Assembly (NCBI GenBank): GCA_025464975.1 | Contig: JAODMT010000013.1 | Coordinates: forward strand, 1-64,000 | From: Microbacteriaceae bacterium | GTDB lineage: Bacteria > Actinomycetota > Actinomycetes > Actinomycetales > Microbacteriaceae | Length of the DNA: 64,000 nt | Direction: 5' to 3' | Position numbers and translations under genes: made by a program | The notes under the pieces: model-generated | What the model was told of the DNA's origin: nothing | Databases searched by the model: none | The model's input: the letters and a program-made list of their open reading frames with translations, nothing else | In this document: positions 1 to 12,081 of the stretch, in pieces | How positions within the stretch are numbered: the first letter of the stretch is position 1 | Layout of the letters: each line of letters begins with the position of its first letter

Positions 1-145
1 GTTGAGTTCTCAAGGATCGGACGCTCCCGACATCCACCAAAACGGCTTCAACCCGGGGCCATACCCAAAAAATATATCCTGCTAAATCACCCACGCTTCC
101 GCGCAGAGCAACCTCACTAACTTACCATTTTTGTCTCGCTTGTCA
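1..145 (-). promoter_or_regulatory. Probable rRNA operon leader and promoter (minus strand, operon outside the window)
   Basis: Read on the minus strand, bases 1-30 contain TTGAGAACTCAA, the boxA-like motif typical of actinobacterial 16S rRNA leaders. Upstream there is a good promoter: TTGACA (141-146) and TAAGTT (119-124) with a 16-nt spacer. A second possible -10, TATATT, lies at 71-76. The rRNA genes would lie to the left of base 1 and are not visible. The assignment of the leader rests on the motif plus position downstream of tyrS and is an inference. Confidence 0.55.
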
Positions 146-439
146 AACCGGCCGGACGGGCTGTTTGGCCCGCATCCCACCGTTTCTACTAGCTTTCGAA
201 ACTGGTTCTCATCCATGGATCTGAAGACAGTTTCTGTGAAAAGAACTGCTGTTTGACCAGAATTCAGTACCTCGTGAGGCCGGTAAGCACTGCGGCTTTT
301 TCCGAACCTTTGGGGTGACAAGAAAGAAGATTACGTGTCTTCGAGGGGGGCGTCAAATCGGGGGCGTTTCGGGCGTGTCGCGCCGATTCGGCCCCGGATT
401 TCCGGCGCTCCCCCGTCAGTAGACACTTCCTCGGGGCGC

Positions 440-1741
440 CTACTCGACGAAGACACCGGCAAGAGTTTTCTTGCCCCGCCGCAGCACGGCCATGCCCCCC
501 GGCAGCGTGTTCCCGGTGAGCGCCGCGCTGGCGTCGGTCACCTTCTCGTTGTTCAGGTAGACACCGCCCTGATCGAGAGCGCGCCGGGACTCGCCAAGGC
601 TCGTGGTGAGACCGGTATCGACGAGCAGTTGGATGACCGTGGTCTCGGCACGGGTGGTCGTGTTGGGTAGCTCCCGAAGCGCGGCCTCGAGAGTGTCGGC
701 GTCCAGCCCGGCGAGATCGCCCTGGCCGAAGAGTGCGGCCGCGGCGTCGATGGCGGCTCGAGTGGCATCGACGCCGTGCACGAGGGTCGTGACCTCGAGC
801 GCGAGGGCACGCTGCGCCTCTCGCCGGAATGGCTCGGATGCGACAGCCTCAGCGAGGCGCTCAATCTCCGATCGGTCGAGGAAGGTGAAAATCTTGAGCC
901 GTTGAATCACGTCGGCGTCGTCGGTATTGAGCCAGAACTGGTAGAAGGCGTAGGGGCTCGTGAGCGCCGGATCCAACCAGACCGCGTTGCCCTCGCTCTT
1001 TCCGAACTTCGTCCCGTCCGAATTCGTGATGAGCGGGGTGCCGATCGCGTGCGCCGTTGCCCCCTCCGCCTTGCGGATGAGATCGGTTCCGCTCGTCAGG
1101 TTGCCCCACTGGTCGCTGCCCCCGGTCTGGAGCACACAGTCGTAGCTCCGGTACAGCTCGAGAAAGTCCATCCCCTGCAGGATCTGGTAGCTGAACTCGG
1201 TGTAGCTGATGCCGGCCTCGCTGTTCAGCCTCGCGCTCACGGCATCCTTCTTGAGCATTGTGCCGACGCGGAAGAACTTTCCGATGTCCCTGAGGAAGTC
1301 GATCGCACTGAGCGGTGCCGTCCAGTCCAGGTTATTCACAAGCCTCGCGGCGTTGTCGCCGTCGAAGCTGAGGAACTTGGAGACCTGGGCCTCGAGGTAC
1401 CCGACCCACTCCCGCACGGTGTCTGGCGATTGCAGCGTACGCTCCGCCGTCGGCCGGGGGTCCCCGATGAGACCGGTTGAACCGCCAACGAGGCCGAGCG
1501 GTCGATGGCCGGCCAGCTGGAATCGCCTCATCAGCAGGAGCTGAACGAGATTGCCCAGATGCAGGCTCGGCGCGGTCGGATCGAATCCGCAGTAGTAGGT
1601 CACGGCCGGACCCGACAGAATCGCCTTGAGTTCGGCCTCGTCCGTCGAGACGTGAACCAGGCCGCGCCACACAATTTCGTCCCAGACGTTGTCAAATGAC
1701 TCGTCGTTGCGTTGGGTGGACAGGGCTTCCGTTGCTGGCAC
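440..1741 (-). CDS. tyrS: Tyrosine--tRNA ligase
   Basis: A class I aminoacyl-tRNA synthetase that charges tRNA-Tyr in the cytoplasm. The 433-residue product has the HIGH-type motif HLGN at 61-64, the KMSKS-type motif KFGKS at 245-249, and a C-terminal S4 RNA-binding domain from about residue 370. The reading frame stays open upstream to 2014, but that extension does not look like protein and overlaps the divergent gene. The GTG at 1741 is chosen because a TATTCT -10 box lies exactly 6 nt upstream, which fits a leaderless start, and because the length then matches the family. It is divergent from the SatD-like gene and points toward the presumed rRNA operon. Confidence 0.95.
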   Translation of the reverse strand: MPATEALSTQRNDESFDNVWDEIVWRGLVHVSTDEAELKAILSGPAVTYYCGFDPTAPSLHLGNLVQLLLMRRFQLAGHRPLGLVGGSTGLIGDPRPTAERTLQSPDTVREWVGYLEAQVSKFLSFDGDNAARLVNNLDWTAPLSAIDFLRDIGKFFRVGTMLKKDAVSARLNSEAGISYTEFSYQILQGMDFLELYRSYDCVLQTGGSDQWGNLTSGTDLIRKAEGATAHAIGTPLITNSDGTKFGKSEGNAVWLDPALTSPYAFYQFWLNTDDADVIQRLKIFTFLDRSEIERLAEAVASEPFRREAQRALALEVTTLVHGVDATRAAIDAAAALFGQGDLAGLDADTLEAALRELPNTTTRAETTVIQLLVDTGLTTSLGESRRALDQGGVYLNNEKVTDASAALTGNTLPGGMAVLRRGKKTLAGVFVE

Positions 1742-1747
1742 CGGCCC

Positions 1748-1753
1748 AGAATA
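1748..1753 (-). promoter_or_regulatory. Leaderless-type -10 box of tyrS
   Basis: On the minus strand TATTCT is followed by 6 nt and then the GTG start of tyrS. No Shine-Dalgarno sequence precedes the GTG. A leaderless transcript is inferred. Confidence 0.5.
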
Positions 1754-1819
1754 GCAGCGCACCCCGCTACAGACTGGATGTGCCGCCGTCACGACCACGA
1801 TAACAAACCAACCCTGCAG

Positions 1820-1851
1820 CATTGATTTGTTTGGTATCAATGACCTAGGGT
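1820..1851 (+). promoter_or_regulatory. Promoter and palindromic operator candidate of the SatD-like operon
   Basis: A perfect inverted repeat with 7-bp arms, CATTGAT-N9-ATCAATG, spans 1820-1842. A plausible promoter overlaps it: TTGATT at 1822-1827 and TAGGGT at 1846-1851, spacer 18 nt. A protein bound to the palindrome would cover the -35 box. Because the SatD-like product has a C-terminal helix-turn-helix, autoregulation is a reasonable guess. Confidence 0.5.
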
Positions 1852-1895
1852 TGATGTTGCACTCGTCAACCCATGGCGGCTGACGGGAGGAACCG

Positions 1896-2513
1896 ATGTT
1901 CGTCATCACCGCGGACCAGATAGACAGCAGGCACACGCCGGATGTCGTCGACGCGACCATTCGCGCGCTCTCCGCCGTGATCGGTTCCGGTCTAAAGTTG
2001 CCGATCGATCGCACGGCCGGCGACGAGATCCAAATGCTCGTCGAGGGAGCGGATCACGCCCTCGCCGCCATCCTGTTTCTCTGCCGGGACGGCCGGTGGA
2101 GCGTCGGGTGCGGGCTCGGAACGGTGAACACACCGCTCCCGGCCAACGCGCGCGAGGCCAGCGGCGATGCCTTCGTCTCGGCGCGGGACGCCGTGACCGC
2201 GGCAAAGAAGCGCGAGACCAGATTCGCGCTGCGGGCCGTCGCCGAACCGAATGAGGCGGCGGACACCGAGGCGCTCATCGATCTCCTGCTGCAGATCCGA
2301 GGGCGACGGAGCGCGGAGGGCTGGGCGGTCTTCGACCTCCTCGCCGCCGGCCTGACCCAGACCGAGTCGGCGAAGCGTCTCGGAATCACCCCCCAGGCCG
2401 CGAGCAAGCGCGCGAGAACCGCGGCGATCCGGGCGGAATTCGCGGCCATTCCGCCACTGGAACGTAGGCTCGCCTCGGCGAACGAATCCGCAGAGGGAAG
2501 GACCGACTCGTGA
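1896..2513 (+). CDS. SatD-like protein with C-terminal helix-turn-helix
   Basis: A 205-residue cytoplasmic protein resembling the SatD family, which has no well-established biochemical role. The N-terminal part has a strand with D6, D10 and S11-R12 (ADQIDSR), then GDEIQ at 42-46, GLG at 73-75 and a basic helix ending near 106. The order of these elements recalls the palm fold of nucleotidyl cyclases and GGDEF proteins, which is my inference only. Residues 148-176 form a helix-turn-helix of the sigma-region-4/MarR style. The start has a strong ribosome site (GGGAGGAACCG before ATG). Its stop overlaps the next gene's GTG, so the two are translationally coupled. Confidence 0.7.
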   Translation: MFVITADQIDSRHTPDVVDATIRALSAVIGSGLKLPIDRTAGDEIQMLVEGADHALAAILFLCRDGRWSVGCGLGTVNTPLPANAREASGDAFVSARDAVTAAKKRETRFALRAVAEPNEAADTEALIDLLLQIRGRRSAEGWAVFDLLAAGLTQTESAKRLGITPQAASKRARTAAIRAEFAAIPPLERRLASANESAEGRTDS

Positions 2514-3082
2514 TTGTGCAGGTTGTCACGTGGATCCTGGTTCTCCTCGTGCTCGCGACGGCGCTCTCGCTCTCGCTCGCCGCCCTGAAATTTCACCGGC
2601 CCCAGGTCGCCCTCCTCACGCTGATACCGGTGATCCTCGGTCTCGCTGGAATCGCGTTCGGAGTCACCATCCCTGCCCCAACGCACTCCGTCGCCGTCAT
2701 CGCCGCCATCCTGGTCGGGCTCCTCGGAGTCGTCGGGGGCAATCCCATCACTGCCACCGTTCTTGCCTTCGCGGGCCGAGGAAACGGGACATCCACCGTC
2801 GTCGGTGGCAAACACGGCGGCATCATCGTGGAAGACGGCGACCCGGGGACGCCTCCTGCGGAGGTGCTTCGAGGCGGCACAATCATCGGCTATCTCGAAC
2901 GGCTTGGCCTCATCGCGGCCATCGTGCTCGGCAGGCTGGAGATCGTCGCCGTTCTCATCGCAGTCAAGGGACTCGGGCGCTTCTCCGAGCTGGACAGCCC
3001 ACAGGTTCGCGAGCGGTTCATCATCGGCACCCTGATCAGCCTGGTCTGGGCAGGCGCGTGTGCCCTCCTCATTGTGCTCTGA
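2510..3082 (+). CDS. Integral membrane protein, DUF3307-like C-terminus, partner of the SatD-like protein
   Basis: A 190-residue protein with hydrophobic segments at about residues 5-27, 33-54, 62-88, 133-155 and 170-190, so probably five membrane spans. Between the third and fourth lies a hydrophilic stretch with Gly-rich and acidic residues (about 88-130), likely a loop. The C-terminal GRFSEL and RERFIIGT region resembles the tail of DUF3307 membrane proteins that pair with SatD genes in other bacteria. The GTG start overlaps the stop of the previous gene (GTGA), indicating coupled translation. Function is unknown; a membrane partner or effector of the SatD-like protein is the obvious hypothesis. 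Confidence 0.7.
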   Translation: MIVQVVTWILVLLVLATALSLSLAALKFHRPQVALLTLIPVILGLAGIAFGVTIPAPTHSVAVIAAILVGLLGVVGGNPITATVLAFAGRGNGTSTVVGGKHGGIIVEDGDPGTPPAEVLRGGTIIGYLERLGLIAAIVLGRLEIVAVLIAVKGLGRFSELDSPQVRERFIIGTLISLVWAGACALLIVL

Positions 3083-3134
3083 GCCCCTCCCCCGGCGTTG
3101 CCTCGATCGGGTGCGGACCCGCACTTATTTGCGG

Positions 3135-3740
3135 TCACGCTCGCTTAGTGAGCGAACGCGCCTTGTACGGTGAGACCGTCGGATCGCCCGGAAGCCAGAA
3201 ACGCCACGGGTACTCCCCGGTTCCGCCGGCCCCGGACACCCCGGTTCGCGGGCCGGTCTCGAATTGGGGCGGCCGACCCGGAATGACGAGGTCGAACGGC
3301 GGAAGGGTCAGGTCGGCTCCCCCATCGGCGAGGGTTATGCCGAGTGCGACGACGAGTCGAGCCGGACCGCGGGCGAGGTCGGCGTCCGACTTGGATGTCG
3401 TTCGGCGTGAGCGGGCGAGCTCGACTCCCTCGACGATCTGCCCGCCGCGCAAGAGAACCGCCGAAGCGGTGCCGCCGGGAGAGCAGGTGATGTTCGCGCA
3501 CACGTGCATGCCGTAGGTGAAGTACGTGTAGAGGTGACCCGGCTCGCCGTACATGACCGTGTTGCGCCGTCCGGGCCCCCGATATGCGTGGGAACCCGGG
3601 TCGAACTCGCCGAGATAGGCCTCCACCTCGGTCAGCCGAACCGCAACGGTGCCCTCCGGCGTCGTGTGCCTGAGCACGGCCCCGAGCAGGAATGGCGCGA
3701 CTTCGAGGGCCGGGCGAGAAAGGCGTGCCCGGTCGAACAT
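3135..3740 (-). CDS. DNA-3-methyladenine glycosylase (AAG/MPG family)
   Basis: A 201-residue base-excision repair glycosylase that removes alkylated purines. Recognisable family elements are TEVEAY at 37-42 with the catalytic Glu at 40, GRRNTVMY at 57-64 and YTYFTYGMHVCANI at 71-84. Length matches the family. It lies between the small membrane protein and, convergently, the SatD-like operon. The order argH-mpg-tyrS is also found in mycobacteria. Confidence 0.92.
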   Translation of the reverse strand: MFDRARLSRPALEVAPFLLGAVLRHTTPEGTVAVRLTEVEAYLGEFDPGSHAYRGPGRRNTVMYGEPGHLYTYFTYGMHVCANITCSPGGTASAVLLRGGQIVEGVELARSRRTTSKSDADLARGPARLVVALGITLADGGADLTLPPFDLVIPGRPPQFETGPRTGVSGAGGTGEYPWRFWLPGDPTVSPYKARSLTKRA

Positions 3741-3752
3741 TCCGCACGCCGC

Positions 3753-6581
<2,829 letters not shown>

Positions 6582-6665
6582 GAAAGTGCTCCTTGAGTTC
6601 TCTGATCAGTTTATGGTGCGGCAATCGCCGGGCTCCTTGTTCCGAAATCCATTCGGACAGGGGCA

Positions 6666-7586
6666 TTACTGCTGCAGAAGCCAGGCCATCAGCGCCTTTT
6701 GGGCGTGCAACCGGTTCTCTGCCTCATCCCAGACCACGCTTTGCGGCCCATCGATGACGTCGGCCGTCACCTCGAAGCCGCGGTCGGCGGGGAGGCAATG
6801 CAGGAAGAGGGCGTCGCGGGCGGCGAGCCCCATCAGATCGGTGTCGACCCGGTAGGAGCCGAGGGTGGTCAGCCGTTCGGCCTTCTCCTCCTCCTTTCCC
6901 ATCGACACCCAGGTGTCGGTCACCACGACGTCAGCGCCAGCGACGGCCTCGGTCGGATCGGAGTACAACGCGATCGAGCCGCCCGTCTTCTCGGCGGCGC
7001 GGCGCGCGTCGGCGACCACGGCGTCCGTCGGGGCGTAGTCGACCGGACTCGCGACCCGCACGTGCATGCCCGCCGTGGCGCCGGCGAGTAAGTAGGACTG
7101 CGCCATGTTGCTTGCCCCGTCGCCGAGGAACGTGACGGTGAGCCCGGCGAGTTGACCGCGGTGCTCCCGAATGGTGAGCAGGTCGGCGAGCAGTTGGCAG
7201 GGGTGGAACTCGTCGGACAGCCCGTTGATCACCGGAACGGTCGTGCCGAGTGCCATCTCTTCGAGGCCGGACTGAGCGAAGGTGCGCCACACGATGGCCG
7301 CAACCTGGCGTTCGAGCACCCGCGCGGTGTCGGCGGCGGTTTCCTTGCCGCCGAGTTGGCTGTTCGCCGTCGAGATGATGAGCGGCACCCCGCCGAGGTC
7401 GGCGATGCCAACGGCGAACGAGACGCGAGTGCGGGTGGATGACTTGTCGAAAATCACCGCGACGGTCTGCGGTCCGGCGAGCGGACGGGCGGAGAACCTA
7501 TCACGCTTGAGCTCGACGGCGAGGTCGAGAATCGAACTTTGCTCCGCGTTGGTCAGGTCGTCGTCGCGAAGGAAATGCCGCGTCAT
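6666..7586 (-). CDS. argF: Ornithine carbamoyltransferase
   Basis: Forms citrulline from ornithine and carbamoyl phosphate. The 306-residue product has the carbamoyl-phosphate site SSTRTR at 49-54, HPCQ at 128-131 and the ornithine-site motif HCLP at 263-266. Its ATG overlaps the argD stop codon as ATGA, so translation is probably coupled. Confidence 0.97.
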   Translation of the reverse strand: MTRHFLRDDDLTNAEQSSILDLAVELKRDRFSARPLAGPQTVAVIFDKSSTRTRVSFAVGIADLGGVPLIISTANSQLGGKETAADTARVLERQVAAIVWRTFAQSGLEEMALGTTVPVINGLSDEFHPCQLLADLLTIREHRGQLAGLTVTFLGDGASNMAQSYLLAGATAGMHVRVASPVDYAPTDAVVADARRAAEKTGGSIALYSDPTEAVAGADVVVTDTWVSMGKEEEKAERLTTLGSYRVDTDLMGLAARDALFLHCLPADRGFEVTADVIDGPQSVVWDEAENRLHAQKALMAWLLQQ

Positions 7587-8773
7587 GATTGCGCCTCCAG
7601 TACGGCCGCGAAGATCTGCCGGAATTCCTCGAGCTCCGCCTCACCGCTGATGAGCGGCGGCGCAATGCGGATGCTCGAGGCGTTCGGCGCGTTGATGATG
7701 AGGCCGTTGGCGAAGGCTGCCGCGACGATCTCGCCCGCGACGGGCTTCGACAGGCCAAGGCCGACGAGCGCGCCCTGCCCGCGGATCTCGGTGATGAGCG
7801 GCGACCCCATCGCCTCAATGATCGACCGAAGTCGCTCGCCGAGGTGCGCCGCATTTTCGATGAGCCCGGCGCGCTCGATTTCACCAAGCACGGCGTTTCC
7901 GGCGGCGGTGGCGAGTGGGTTTCCGCCGAACGTCGTGCCGTGTTGGCCCGGCTGGAACAGCTCGGATGCCCAGCCGAAGGTGACGAGGGCGCCGATCGGC
8001 ACTCCCCCGGCGATTCCCTTCGCGAGGGCAATGGCGTCTGGAACGATTCCGTGCTGCTGGAACGCGAACCAGGTTCCGGTGCGCCCGATTCCGGTCTGGA
8101 TCTCATCGAGAATGAGCAGCGCCCCGTGCTCGGTTGCCAGCTCGCGGGCGCGCTTCAGGAAGCCATCCGGAAGATCGAGAACCCCTGCCTCTCCCTTGAT
8201 CGGCTCGATGAAGATCGCCGAGACTGTTCCGTCCATCGCCGCTTCGAGCGCCTCGATGGTCGACGGGATGTGCTCGACACCCGGCAGCAGCGGTTCGAAC
8301 GCCTCCCGAAGTGCCGGCTTGCCGGTGAGTGAAAGCGAACCCATTGTGCGACCGTGGAATGAGTTGACGAGGGAGAGGATGCGGGTGCGTTCCCCGCCAC
8401 CGCGGTTGAGTCGCGCGAGCTTGATCCCCGCCTCGATCGCTTCCGCTCCCGAGTTGCAGAAGAAGACGCGCCCCTCACTGCCGGCGCCGGTGATCCGCAG
8501 GAGCCGTTCGGCCAGCTCAAGCTGCGGCGGGGACGCGAAGTAGTTGGACACGTGGGCGAGGGTGGCCACCTGGTTGCTCACGGCCTCGACGAGCACCGGG
8601 TGAGCATGACCGAGTGCGTTGACCGCGATTCCGGCGAGGAAGTCGAGGTAGCGGGTGCCGTCGACGTCCCAGACGTGCGCCCCCTCACCGCGCTGAAGCA
8701 TCGCCATCGGGGCGGCAAGCGAGCCCATCATCGAATCGCTGAACCGTTCCCGCCAATTGTCCGTGTCGATCAT
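7583..8773 (-). CDS. argD: Acetylornithine aminotransferase
   Basis: A PLP-dependent class III aminotransferase that makes N-acetylornithine. The 396-residue product has the cofactor motif [13 protein letters not shown] at 221-233 and the PLP-binding lysine at 252 (LAKGIAGG). The frame is open far upstream, to 9811, but that is an antisense-like reading through argB. The ATG at 8773 overlaps the argB stop (ATGA) and gives the family length. Confidence 0.96.
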   Translation of the reverse strand: MIDTDNWRERFSDSMMGSLAAPMAMLQRGEGAHVWDVDGTRYLDFLAGIAVNALGHAHPVLVEAVSNQVATLAHVSNYFASPPQLELAERLLRITGAGSEGRVFFCNSGAEAIEAGIKLARLNRGGGERTRILSLVNSFHGRTMGSLSLTGKPALREAFEPLLPGVEHIPSTIEALEAAMDGTVSAIFIEPIKGEAGVLDLPDGFLKRARELATEHGALLILDEIQTGIGRTGTWFAFQQHGIVPDAIALAKGIAGGVPIGALVTFGWASELFQPGQHGTTFGGNPLATAAGNAVLGEIERAGLIENAAHLGERLRSIIEAMGSPLITEIRGQGALVGLGLSKPVAGEIVAAAFANGLIINAPNASSIRIAPPLISGEAELEEFRQIFAAVLEAQS

Positions 8774-9669
8774 GCTTCCTCCATTGCGGTAATAACCTCT
8801 GTGCCGATTCCTTCGGCGGTGAATGCCTCGAGCAGGATCGAGTGCGGAATGCGACCATCGATGATCGCGGCCTTCGGGACACCGCCATCGACGGCATCCA
8901 GGCACGCGGTCATCTTGGGGATCATCCCCGACTCGAGCGACGGAAGCAGTGCCCGAAGCTCGGCCGAGTCGATGGTCGAAATGAGCGACGCGCGGTCCGG
9001 CCAGTCGCGGTATAGACCGGCGACGTCGGTGAGGATAACGAGTTTGGCCGCGCCGAGCGCGATGGCGAGGGATGCCGCGGCCGAATCTGCGTTGACGTTG
9101 AGTGATTGCCCCGGCGTCGCCGCGTCCGGTGCGATGGATGACACGACCGGGATGCGTCCGGAGTCGAGGATGTCGAGTACCGGCGCCGGATTGACGCGGG
9201 TGACGTCCCCGACGAGCCCGAGGTCGACATATTCGCCGTCGACGACGGTTCCGCGTCGAGTTCCCTCGAAGAGCCCGTCGGTCTCGCCGGAGAGCGCCTC
9301 GCCGAGCAGTCCGTGCGAATTGATGAGAGACGCGATTTCCGGGCCTACCCGGGCGGTGAGCACCTCGTGCACCACCTCGAAGGCCGCCGGGCTGGTCACT
9401 CGCAGTCCGCCGCGGAACTCGCTCGCGATCCCGCGCTGATCCAATTCGGCCGAGATCTGCGGACCGCCGCCGTGCACGATAACCGGACGGATGCCGACCT
9501 GACGCAGGAACACCATGTCCTCGGCGAACGCATGCTTGAGCTCCTCGCTCACCATCGCGTTCCCACCGAACTTCACGACAATCGTCTTGCCCTGGAATCG
9601 CTGCAACCAGGGCAACGATTCGATGAGCGCGGATGCCTTCGCGGCGGCCTCGTGACTGTGCGCGGCCAT
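8770..9669 (-). CDS. argB: Acetylglutamate kinase
   Basis: Phosphorylates N-acetylglutamate, the usual point of arginine feedback control. The 299-residue product has the amino-acid-kinase elements VVKFGGNAM near residue 31 and VHGGGPQIS near residue 65, with a C-terminal GGVPKA block. The ATG shares one base with the argJ stop (TGATG). Confidence 0.96.
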   Translation of the reverse strand: MAAHSHEAAAKASALIESLPWLQRFQGKTIVVKFGGNAMVSEELKHAFAEDMVFLRQVGIRPVIVHGGGPQISAELDQRGIASEFRGGLRVTSPAAFEVVHEVLTARVGPEIASLINSHGLLGEALSGETDGLFEGTRRGTVVDGEYVDLGLVGDVTRVNPAPVLDILDSGRIPVVSSIAPDAATPGQSLNVNADSAAASLAIALGAAKLVILTDVAGLYRDWPDRASLISTIDSAELRALLPSLESGMIPKMTACLDAVDGGVPKAAIIDGRIPHSILLEAFTAEGIGTEVITAMEEA

Positions 9670-10820
9670 CAGCTTGAGTACGCGCTGTTCTCGTGCACGT
9701 AGTCGTGCGTGAGATCGTTCGTCCAGATGGTCGCGGTGGCCTCGCCCGAGTGGAGGTCGATGACGAGGTGCAGCGCCCGCGGCGTGAGATCGACGAGATC
9801 GCGTGGCGCATCCGGCTCCCCGCGATGGGCGACCCGGACTCCGTTCATCGTGACATCGATGTTGTACGGGTCGAACGCGGCCTTCGTGGTGCCGACGGCG
9901 GCGAGCACCCTCCCCCAGTTCGGGTCGTTGCCGAACACGGCAGCCTTGAACAGGTTGTTGCGAGCGACCGATCGACCGACCTCGACGGCCTCGTCCTCGG
10001 TGAGGGCGTTGACCACCTCGATTGTGATGTCGTGAGCGGCTCCCTCGGCGTCCTGCTGAAGCTGGGTGGCGAGGTCTTCGCAGATCTGCGCGACGGCGGA
10101 GGCGAACTCGTCGGCCGACGGGGTGACCCCGGATGCGCCGGAGGACAACAGGGCCACGGTGTCGTTGGTCGACATCGCGCCGTCCGAGTCGAGCCGGTCG
10201 AAGGTGACGCGGGTCGCTGACCGAAGAGCGCTGTCGAGCTCGGCGGACGATAACGCGGCGTCGGTGGTTAAGACGACGAGCATCGTGGCGAGTCCGGGCG
10301 CGAGCATCCCGGCGCCCTTGGCCATTCCACCGATGGACCAGCCGTCGCCGGCGACAACTGACTGTTTCGGATGCGTATCGGTGGTCATGATCGCGGTCGC
10401 GGCATCCAGTCCGCCGCCGACGTTGAGCGCGGAGTTCGCGGCGGTCACTCCGGCGAGCACCTTTTCGAGATCCAGCTGTTCCCCGATCAGGCCGGTGGAG
10501 CAGACGAGAACGTCGGAGGCCGATCCGCCGAGGAGCGCGGAAACGGCTTCCGCGGTCGAATGGGTGGTCTGGAATCCGCGCGCGCCGGTGTAGCAGTTGG
10601 CTCCGCCGGAGTTGAGCACTATCGCGTTGACGATTCCGTCGGCAATCACCTGTTCCGACCAGATGACAGGGTTGGCCTTCGCCCGGTTGCTCGTGAACAC
10701 GGCCGCGGCGGCGTTGCTCGGTCCGCGGTTGACCACGAGCGCGAGGTCCTTTCCGCCCTTGCCCTTCAGCCCGGATTCGACCCCGGCTGCCTCGAATCCC
10801 TTGGGGTGGGTGACGCTCAC
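9669..10820 (-). CDS. argJ: Bifunctional ornithine acetyltransferase / N-acetylglutamate synthase
   Basis: Recycles the acetyl group from acetylornithine to glutamate, making the pathway cyclic. The 383-residue precursor contains the self-cleavage site ATML at 178-181, where Thr179 becomes the N-terminal nucleophile of the beta chain. The GTG at 10820 overlaps the argC stop (GTGA). The longer open frame to 11072 is Arg-rich out-of-frame sequence inside argC. Whether the enzyme also makes acetylglutamate from acetyl-CoA cannot be told from sequence. Confidence 0.95.
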   Translation of the reverse strand: MSVTHPKGFEAAGVESGLKGKGGKDLALVVNRGPSNAAAAVFTSNRAKANPVIWSEQVIADGIVNAIVLNSGGANCYTGARGFQTTHSTAEAVSALLGGSASDVLVCSTGLIGEQLDLEKVLAGVTAANSALNVGGGLDAATAIMTTDTHPKQSVVAGDGWSIGGMAKGAGMLAPGLATMLVVLTTDAALSSAELDSALRSATRVTFDRLDSDGAMSTNDTVALLSSGASGVTPSADEFASAVAQICEDLATQLQQDAEGAAHDITIEVVNALTEDEAVEVGRSVARNNLFKAAVFGNDPNWGRVLAAVGTTKAAFDPYNIDVTMNGVRVAHRGEPDAPRDLVDLTPRALHLVIDLHSGEATATIWTNDLTHDYVHENSAYSS

Positions 10821-11860
10821 GGTGCTACTCCGTCCACGGGGAGTCCGGTGGACTCGTCGATGCCAAGCGCGATGTTGGCTGATTGAATGGCGGCACCCGC
10901 CGTGCCCTTGGCGAGATTGTCGAGGGCGGTGACGGTGACTACCCGGCCGGCGGCCTCGTCGACGGCGAGGCCGATGAGCACGGTGTTGGACCCGAGCACG
11001 TCGCCGGTGCGCGGCATCCGTCCCTCCGGTAGGACGTGAACGAACGGTTCGTCGGCGTAGGCGGCCTCCCACGCGGAGCGCACCTCGGACGCGGAGACGC
11101 CCGGCGTGATTCTGGCGGTCGCGGTCGACAGGATCCCGCGCGACATTGGCACGATCACCGGGGTGAACGAGATGGTGGGGCTTGTGGCGCCGGCCGCGCG
11201 AAGGGCCTGCTGAATTTCGGGGATGTGCCGGTGGGTTCCCCCGACACCATAGGGGTTCGCCGAACCGAGGATCTCGCTCGCGAGGTACTGAAGCTTGAGG
11301 CTCTTGCCCGCTCCGGACGGTCCCACCGCGAGCACGGCGACGAGGTCTTGTTCCTCGATGACCCCGGCCGAGATTCCGGGGGCGAGGGCGAGGGACACCG
11401 TGCTCGCGTTACATCCGGGTGCGGCGATCCGCGTCGACCCCACGATCGAGGAACGCTGCTTCCCGTTTCCGACCGGCAATTCGGGCACACCGTAACTCCA
11501 GGCGCCGAAGTATTCGCCGCCGTAGAAGGCGTCCCAGTCGGCCTTCTCGGTCAAGCGGTGATCTGCGCCGCAGTCGACGACGAGTCCGTCATCACCCAGC
11601 TCGGCCGTGATCTCCCCGGACTTTCCATGGGGTAGGGCGAGGAAGACGATGTCGTGCCCGGCGAGGCTGTCGGCGTTGGTTGGCTGAAGGGTGAGATCGG
11701 CAAGCGACCGAAGGTGCGGCTGGGCGCTGGACAGCGGCTGCCCCGCCGACTGGAACCCGGTGACCGTGGTCACGGTGAATTGTGGGTGGGCCGACAGCAG
11801 CCGTAGCAGCTCGCCGCCCGCGTAGCCGCTCGCACCGGCGACGGCAACGGAATAGGACAT
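10817..11860 (-). CDS. argC: N-acetyl-gamma-glutamyl-phosphate reductase
   Basis: An NADPH-dependent reductase, first gene of the arginine cluster. The 347-residue product has the nucleotide-binding loop GASGYAG at 9-15, the catalytic Cys150 in APGCNAS, and HRHIPEI further on. AGGCTAGAG precedes the ATG as a ribosome site. The 214-nt leader between the transcription-start candidate and this gene holds an Arg-rich ORF and a C-rich stretch, suggesting arginine-dependent attenuation. Confidence 0.96.
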   Translation of the reverse strand: MSYSVAVAGASGYAGGELLRLLSAHPQFTVTTVTGFQSAGQPLSSAQPHLRSLADLTLQPTNADSLAGHDIVFLALPHGKSGEITAELGDDGLVVDCGADHRLTEKADWDAFYGGEYFGAWSYGVPELPVGNGKQRSSIVGSTRIAAPGCNASTVSLALAPGISAGVIEEQDLVAVLAVGPSGAGKSLKLQYLASEILGSANPYGVGGTHRHIPEIQQALRAAGATSPTISFTPVIVPMSRGILSTATARITPGVSASEVRSAWEAAYADEPFVHVLPEGRMPRTGDVLGSNTVLIGLAVDEAAGRVVTVTALDNLAKGTAGAAIQSANIALGIDESTGLPVDGVAP

Positions 11861-11946
11861 GTCTCTAGCCTTTTATGAGAGTGGATTGGCGGGGGTCGAG
11901 GCGGCGGCGCTGATGAAAGATCGAGGGTGCTTTGGTTGGCAGCCGA

Positions 11947-12075
11947 TCAGACGTGAAGCGTCGCCTCCGGTCGCTGTCCGCCGAAACGGGTGCTACGACG
12001 CTCGCCGCGCAGCCGGAGGCCACGGCGCAGTGAACTGCGACGGTCTGCCATTCCGGTGATGCGGCTGTTGTCCAC
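11947..12075 (-). CDS. Candidate arginine-rich leader peptide upstream of argC
   Basis: A 42-residue ORF starting with GTG at 12075 and ending with TGA at 11947. Eleven residues are Arg, with pairs of adjacent Arg codons; an internal ATG at 12051 would give a 34-residue form with ten. A TAGGCT -10 box lies exactly 6 nt before the GTG, the spacing expected for a leaderless transcript. The 86 nt between its stop and argC are rich in C and poor in G, which would suit Rho-dependent attenuation; no strong intrinsic terminator is visible there. High-GC non-coding frames are Arg-rich by chance, so this needs conservation evidence. Confidence 0.5.
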   Translation of the reverse strand: MDNSRITGMADRRSSLRRGLRLRGERRSTRFGGQRPEATLHV

Positions 12076-12081
12076 GGGTTG

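Noticed and set aside
82-321. Minus-strand ORF of 79 codons in the presumed rRNA leader
   Set aside because: It lies across the promoter/leader region, has no family resemblance and no ribosome site.
2054-3124. A 356-codon minus-strand frame opposite the SatD-like pair
   Set aside because: Composition is Asp/Glu/Arg-rich shadow of the real plus-strand genes, which have ribosome sites and coupled starts.
6582-6665. A missing argR between argF and argG
   Set aside because: Only 84 nt separate the two genes; no ORF or remnant is visible, so it is absent here rather than broken.
7583-9811. A 742-codon open frame that would fuse argD to a long N-terminal extension
   Set aside because: The extension is the antisense-free alternate frame of argB, Arg/His-rich without domain features; the argD ATG at 8773 overlaps the argB stop in the usual way.
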